From Treponema sp. (lineage in GTDB: Bacteria > Spirochaetota > Spirochaetia > Treponematales > Treponemataceae): a stretch of 64,000 bases of DNA. The notes beneath the pieces are model-generated. The model searched no databases. It was not told the DNA's origin and was given only the letters and a program-made list of their open reading frames with translations. Positions 60,043-64,000 of this stretch are shown here, one piece after another; positions within the stretch are counted from its first letter, which is position 1; each line of letters starts with the position of its first letter. The translations under genes and the position numbers were made by a program. The stretch lies in the NCBI GenBank assembly GCA_017645785.1, contig JAGCNW010000010.1:124001-188000 (forward strand). The letters are read 5' to 3'.

Positions 60043-60085
60043 CAAAAAAAGAAGGAGCGGCGCTTCAAACAGGCCGCCCCTTCTT
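60043..60085. terminator. Bidirectional terminator, copy E
   Basis: aaaaaaa-gaagg-a-gcggc, loop, gccgc-c-ccttc-tt: a diverged copy with one mismatch in the stem. On the minus strand seven T residues follow, ending the second beta-helix gene. Confidence 0.78.
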
Positions 60086-60146
60086 GGTCTTACAAAAACT
60101 CATCGTCGTTAGCCAAACCGTTATCGGCTGGCCAACACGCCTGCGG

Positions 60147-63100
60147 TTACGGATTTATCATCCAACTATTCCATGTAGTATCACCGGAATCAATAGTAAA
60201 ATAGCTGTCATACAAACCCCATTGCTTCCAAGAATTTGCAGTTGCCTGAGCATTGAGTGAAGTATCTAAAGTTGAAACAGCTGCCTGTGTCACTGTACAG
60301 CCAGTCTCAGTGGTTCTATTAGGATAAATGTATGTTGTGTCTGCAGGGCCTTTCACATAGCAATTGTTCATAGTTTGTCCTGTCGTACCCGAGATGCCTC
60401 CCCCCTCACCTTTGCTGCTGGTCACTGTACAACTTACCCATGAATTTTTAATTGTTCCATATCCTCTGCCGCCGAGGATGCCGCCAGCCAAGCCAGTTGA
60501 TGTTATAGTTGCATTATTCGCGCAATTTAAAATATACAAACCGGACCCCGAGCTGCTTGTTTCTCCAACAATTCCGCCCGCGATGCCGCCATAAGAGCCA
60601 GATTTATTATTCGTTACAGCGCCTCGGTTTTCACAATTTTTTACTGTCGTATATTTCGCATAACCTACAACTCCACCAGTACCATAGTTTTCACCATCAG
60701 CTCGTATCGCGGCCCAGTTCTTGCACATATCTATGGTAATGGGGTTAGAACTCGAACCGTCGCAATTTCCTACTATTCCGCCAAAATAATTTCTTCCACC
60801 ACTTGTATACGTAAGGCTTGCGTAATTTGCGCACAGCTGGACAGTTCCTGAATCCATAGAACCTACAAGAACTCCCATAGGCCCAGATGTTGGAACAACT
60901 GTTCCCGTAGTCTTTAGTTTTGACACAGTGGAGCCCGACGCATAATTTATCAAGCCGGCCTTCGCGCTGGTGAAATTTACAGTCTTATAATTTCCGTCAA
61001 AGTTTCCTTTGAACTTCTTGGAAGAACTTCCAATGCCTGACCATGTACTATCGAGCTCCACATCGTCAGCCAGTTTTAATGTAACGCCGGAAAGTCCGTT
61101 TGTACCGGAACTTAGCGTTGTGGCTACATAATTCAAGTCCGCCTGCGTAGCGACGCCAAAGGTTCCGCTGCTTGTAGTTGTTGTAATGTTTTGAGCGGAC
61201 TGGTTTGAAAACAGCGCGCCATTGGATTGTATGTATTTTGTGTTGTGGGCGAACTTTTTAAAATTGTCTGTGACATAAGAGACATCCGTGGCGCTGGAGG
61301 ATTGCGGAGAAAGGACAAGCGTGCCGTCTTCAGTTTTTGCGCTGAAAATTCTTGCGCCCAACTCCGCCCCCAAAGTTCCTGCTACGGTCACAGAGCAATC
61401 ATAATAAAGATATATGTCATTGTTTTTATTGCCTGTGGAGGCGATGCTGGTCGCAGAGCCGCTTAAGGAGAACGAAGACTTGGTTGTGGCGGCAGCAGAG
61501 CCAGTGCCGTTTGACATTACAGAAACAGCGCCGCCGCTAGTGCCTGCTTTATTTGAGGCCATTGTTCCGCCTGTCATTACAAGGCTGGCGCCGCTCGTAG
61601 AATAATCCAGGTAAATTCCAGCTCCAAGTCCAGCGCCATTATAAGAGATGTTTCCAGTGTTGTAATATATTTTTCCTTCGCTTGAATATATACCCCCGCC
61701 AAGAGCGGCATTAGTTGGCAAGAGCGGGTTTAGTTTGTAATAAGCATAATTTTGCCTGATGCCGTTTGCCAATTCTGTCGCGCTTGTGGAAGCCGGCGTT
61801 CCGTCGCTGTTGCTGGAAGTGTATCCTAAATAAATGTATCCGCCATTGTTGTAAACGCCGCCGCCATAGCGCGCCGCAAAGTTTCCCGTTGCATCTGTAG
61901 CATCGCCATTAGCGCTTCCGCCAATCAAAGCGGTTCCTGTCATATATATTTTGGCTCCGCTGCCGTTGTTGTAAACGCCGCCTCCCTGATCCGATTTATT
62001 TCCATTTACTGTTCCTCCAGTCAGACTTAAAGTTCCGCCATTGTAAACGCCGCCGCCGCTGTAAAGGTCGCTCTCGGTAGAGTCTGAGTCTTTATTACTT
62101 GTGGCATTGTATAAAACGCCGCCGCTTGCCATCTTAACGGTTCCGCCGTTGTTGTAAATGCCGCCGCCGCCTTTGAATCCGAAATTCCAGCGGATTCCAT
62201 AACCGTCGGTCAGATCGGATTTTTTGCTGTCGTCAGGCTCCGAATAGCCAAGCCATACTGTACTGCCTGTGTCCGCATAAACGCCGCCGCCGTTTATCGC
62301 ATAATTTACTGAACTACTGGAGGATGAGGATGCGGATGGATCAGTTGAATTTTTCATTCCGATAAGCGCCGTTCCGCTCATGCAAAGATTGGCGTATTTT
62401 AAATAAACGCCGCCGCCTTTAGTATTCTCGCTGCCATTATACTGATTCGCTTTATTATTGGAGATCTCTGCATTTGAGTTCATTATGAGGGTCGCGGGAT
62501 TGGCTTCAGTGCCCTCAATGTACACTCCGCCGCCTAAACTACCGCCAGACGTCATTGCAAGTTTGTTGTTCTTAACATGCACATTTTCACCAAGCGTCAG
62601 CTTTGCTCCTGCCGCCTTAACATAAATGCCGCCGCCATTCTGTGTTCTATGATAACCATTCATAAGAGTAAGATTTTGAAGCGCGACCGGAACCGCAGAT
62701 TCTATCGAAAGCGGTTTTCCAATTGAAATTGGGTTTGATGACCCTTTAGCGTGGAATTTGGCGTTTGAGTCTACACCCTTTATAGTAAGCGCGCTTGCGT
62801 GATCGCTGGTTGTTATGCCGCTGCCAATAGTCTGGCTGCCTTCCAACGTACCTACGACATTGATAACGCGGCCCACAGTTACTGCATTAGCGCCAGAGCC
62901 TGTAGTAGTTTTGTCGTTGGGGCCGTTCCAGCATTGCGCCACGGCGTTGGCGATTGTGTCGTAAGGCGCGACTATTGTTCCAAGGCCGCCGTCAGCCGGT
63001 TTTTTGCCGCCGCCGTAAGAAACACCGTCAATGGCACACGCGTCAGCCTGCGCAACATAAATAGGCGCGTCGATTTTTCCGATATAGCCCGTGTCTGTCA

Positions 63101-64000
63101 AAACGCTCCATTCACTGTCGGAAAGCGTGAACTTTCCCGCTTGGGTGGCGGTGGCGCCGGACACGGCGGTCTTTCCGCGCTTATAACCTGTAGGAGTGAG
63201 CAAAATAGCGCTGGATGTTGAGAAACCTGATGTGACTGTCACAGGCTTTAAGGCTGGCGTTGTCAAACTGGTGTCGTAGAAAAGCGCGATGTCGTTGTAA
63301 CCGGCGCCGCTTCCTTTGGGGATTGAAACAGTTCCTGTCAAATTGAGCGTTCCCGCGTTGTAAATGGCTCCGCCGCTTGCCGCCGTGTTGGATTGCACGG
63401 TTCCCGCTGAAACTGTCAATGTAGTTCCGCTTTTTACGTACACGCCGCCGCCGGATGTAGTGGCGGTGTTTCCGCTTACGACCGCTCCGCTTGCAAGGTC
63501 AACGCTGCCCGCCTCTATGTCGATGCCGCCGCCGTTGCTTGCCGCGTAGCCGCCAGTAATCGTAAGGCTTTTTACAACGACAGGAACGGCGGTTGAAACT
63601 GTGAGGGTTGTTCCTTTTGATTCGGAAGTAAAGCCGCCTTTAAGTTGAGGACTTGTTCCTGTTCCTTGCAGAGTGATTTTTGTTGCATGAGTTGTCGTTT
63701 TGATTGAAGAAGAAATTGTCTGAGCGCCAGTCACCGTTCCGCTGATGTTAATTATGCGACCGTTGGTTGAGTCTGTGTCGTTGGGGCCAAGCCAACATTG
63801 GGCAACAGCGGCTGCCAGAGTTTTATAACCTGTAGCAGCTGAAGAACCTTTCGTTTCATTTCCGGTCGCACATACATAAATCGGCGCGTCGATTTTTCCC
63901 GCGTGAGTTGAACTTACAGAAGTTTGGATAATGCTCCAATCATTGTCGCTCATTTTAAAGCAGCCGTATTTGCTTGACGTTCCTGTAAGGACTTGCTTTC
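60147..64000 (-). CDS. Second beta-helix surface protein with GLUG-repeat C-terminus (5' end outside window)
   Basis: At least 1,284 residues; the frame stays open to the window edge, so the N-terminus lies outside. Two modules are visible, opening with IYVCATGNE and IYVAQADACAI, with the same GT-x-x-PYDTIANAVAQ and beta-helix turns as the giant neighbour. They are followed by a long run of NGGGVY repeats. The last 320 residues differ: DVELDSTWSGIGSSSKKF, then GGIVGNCDG, GGVVGYAKY, GGIAGGIVGET, GGILGGRG and GGISG repeats with IKNS or NC before them, which is the GLUG motif of secreted and IgA-protease-type proteins. The end is WNSWMINP. Likely a surface protein; an adhesin role is inferred. 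Confidence 0.87.
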   Translation of the reverse strand, partial: KQVLTGTSSKYGCFKMSDNDWSIIQTSVSSTHAGKIDAPIYVCATGNETKGSSAATGYKTLAAAVAQCWLGPNDTDSTNGRIINISGTVTGAQTISSSIKTTTHATKITLQGTGTSPQLKGGFTSESKGTTLTVSTAVPVVVKSLTITGGYAASNGGGIDIEAGSVDLASGAVVSGNTATTSGGGVYVKSGTTLTVSAGTVQSNTAASGGAIYNAGTLNLTGTVSIPKGSGAGYNDIALFYDTSLTTPALKPVTVTSGFSTSSAILLTPTGYKRGKTAVSGATATQAGKFTLSDSEWSVLTDTGYIGKIDAPIYVAQADACAIDGVSYGGGKKPADGGLGTIVAPYDTIANAVAQCWNGPNDKTTTGSGANAVTVGRVINVVGTLEGSQTIGSGITTSDHASALTIKGVDSNAKFHAKGSSNPISIGKPLSIESAVPVALQNLTLMNGYHRTQNGGGIYVKAAGAKLTLGENVHVKNNKLAMTSGGSLGGGVYIEGTEANPATLIMNSNAEISNNKANQYNGSENTKGGGVYLKYANLCMSGTALIGMKNSTDPSASSSSSSSVNYAINGGGVYADTGSTVWLGYSEPDDSKKSDLTDGYGIRWNFGFKGGGGIYNNGGTVKMASGGVLYNATSNKDSDSTESDLYSGGGVYNGGTLSLTGGTVNGNKSDQGGGVYNNGSGAKIYMTGTALIGGSANGDATDATGNFAARYGGGVYNNGGYIYLGYTSSNSDGTPASTSATELANGIRQNYAYYKLNPLLPTNAALGGGIYSSEGKIYYNTGNISYNGAGLGAGIYLDYSTSGASLVMTGGTMASNKAGTSGGAVSVMSNGTGSAAATTKSSFSLSGSATSIASTGNKNNDIYLYYDCSVTVAGTLGAELGARIFSAKTEDGTLVLSPQSSSATDVSYVTDNFKKFAHNTKYIQSNGALFSNQSAQNITTTTSSGTFGVATQADLNYVATTLSSGTNGLSGVTLKLADDVELDSTWSGIGSSSKKFKGNFDGNYKTVNFTSAKAGLINYASGSTVSKLKTTGTVVPTSGPMGVLVGSMDSGTVQLCANYASLTYTSGGRNYFGGIVGNCDGSSSNPITIDMCKNWAAIRADGENYGTGGVVGYAKYTTVKNCENRGAVTNNKSGSYGGIAGGIVGETSSSGSGLYILNCANNATITSTGLAGGILGGRGYGTIKNSWVSCTVTSSKGEGGGISGTTGQTMNNCYVKGPADTTYIYPNRTTETGCTVTQAAVSTLDTSLNAQATANSWKQWGLYDSYFTIDSGDTTWNSWMINP

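Noticed and set aside
51000..63950. Repetitive gccgccgcc-rich sequence resembling a repeat array or CRISPR
   Set aside because: The repeats are irregular in spacing and encode GGGIY beta-helix turns on the minus strand; there are no constant repeats with unique spacers.

Overview
The window looks like chromosomal DNA of a spirochaete, most likely a host-associated Treponema. The evidence is a FlaA filament-sheath protein, an FlbB-type flagellar collar protein, a FlgE hook protein that keeps the lysine, cysteine and asparagine used for the treponemal lysinoalanine crosslink, a spiro-SPASM protein, a eukaryote-like isoleucyl-tRNA synthetase and many short-lipobox lipoproteins. Promoters are readable by eye: seven TTGACA/TATAAT-like pairs have exactly 17-bp spacers, and intrinsic terminators are clear.

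Positions 1-9.5 kb hold the end of a GT8 glycosyltransferase, tsaC with an FtsB-like gene, and a rightward operon of an 874-residue acidic repeat protein, an unknown protein, two adjacent Maf/DUF115 flagellin-glycosylation proteins and a membrane protein with a degenerate GGDEF-like domain. Positions 9.5-23.7 kb are mostly housekeeping: a TPR lipoprotein, an extended uracil phosphoribosyltransferase-like protein, a lipoprotein, ileS, an M23 peptidase, ligA, trmB, another lipoprotein, a GHKL-like protein and a DinG helicase fused to a JAMM/RadC-like domain. A tRNA-Glu with its own promoter and terminator follows.

Positions 23.8-26.3 kb carry a (p)ppGpp-synthetase/TPR protein just behind flaA. 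Positions 26.3-38.2 kb form one dense leftward operon running from an ilvB promoter: ilvB, a LacI-sensor/GGDEF protein, spiro-SPASM, GT2, a three-enzyme fusion (SpsF-like cytidylyltransferase, PseG-like, methyltransferase), an ATP-grasp ligase, an amidase and a GerMN protein. It mixes amino-acid synthesis, c-di-GMP signalling, glycan synthesis and cell-wall hydrolysis. ilvD and coaD lie upstream; coaD appears leaderless. Positions 40.6-46 kb are a hexokinase-flbB-fliK-flgD-flgE operon ending in a strong terminator.

The right third (46-64 kb) is accessory. Three Rpn/PD-(D/E)XK nuclease genes, one DUF3800 gene and one orphan Rpn tail all point right. Each is followed by the same bidirectional terminator cassette. 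Facing them from the other side are a roughly 2,950-residue beta-helix lipoprotein gene, a second beta-helix gene cut by the window end, and a broken remnant of a third. The repeated cassettes, scars and remnant look like a locus that duplicates and reshuffles [nuclease -> terminator <- surface protein] modules. This is the most interesting part of the window. Similarities to protein families were judged by eye without database searches.
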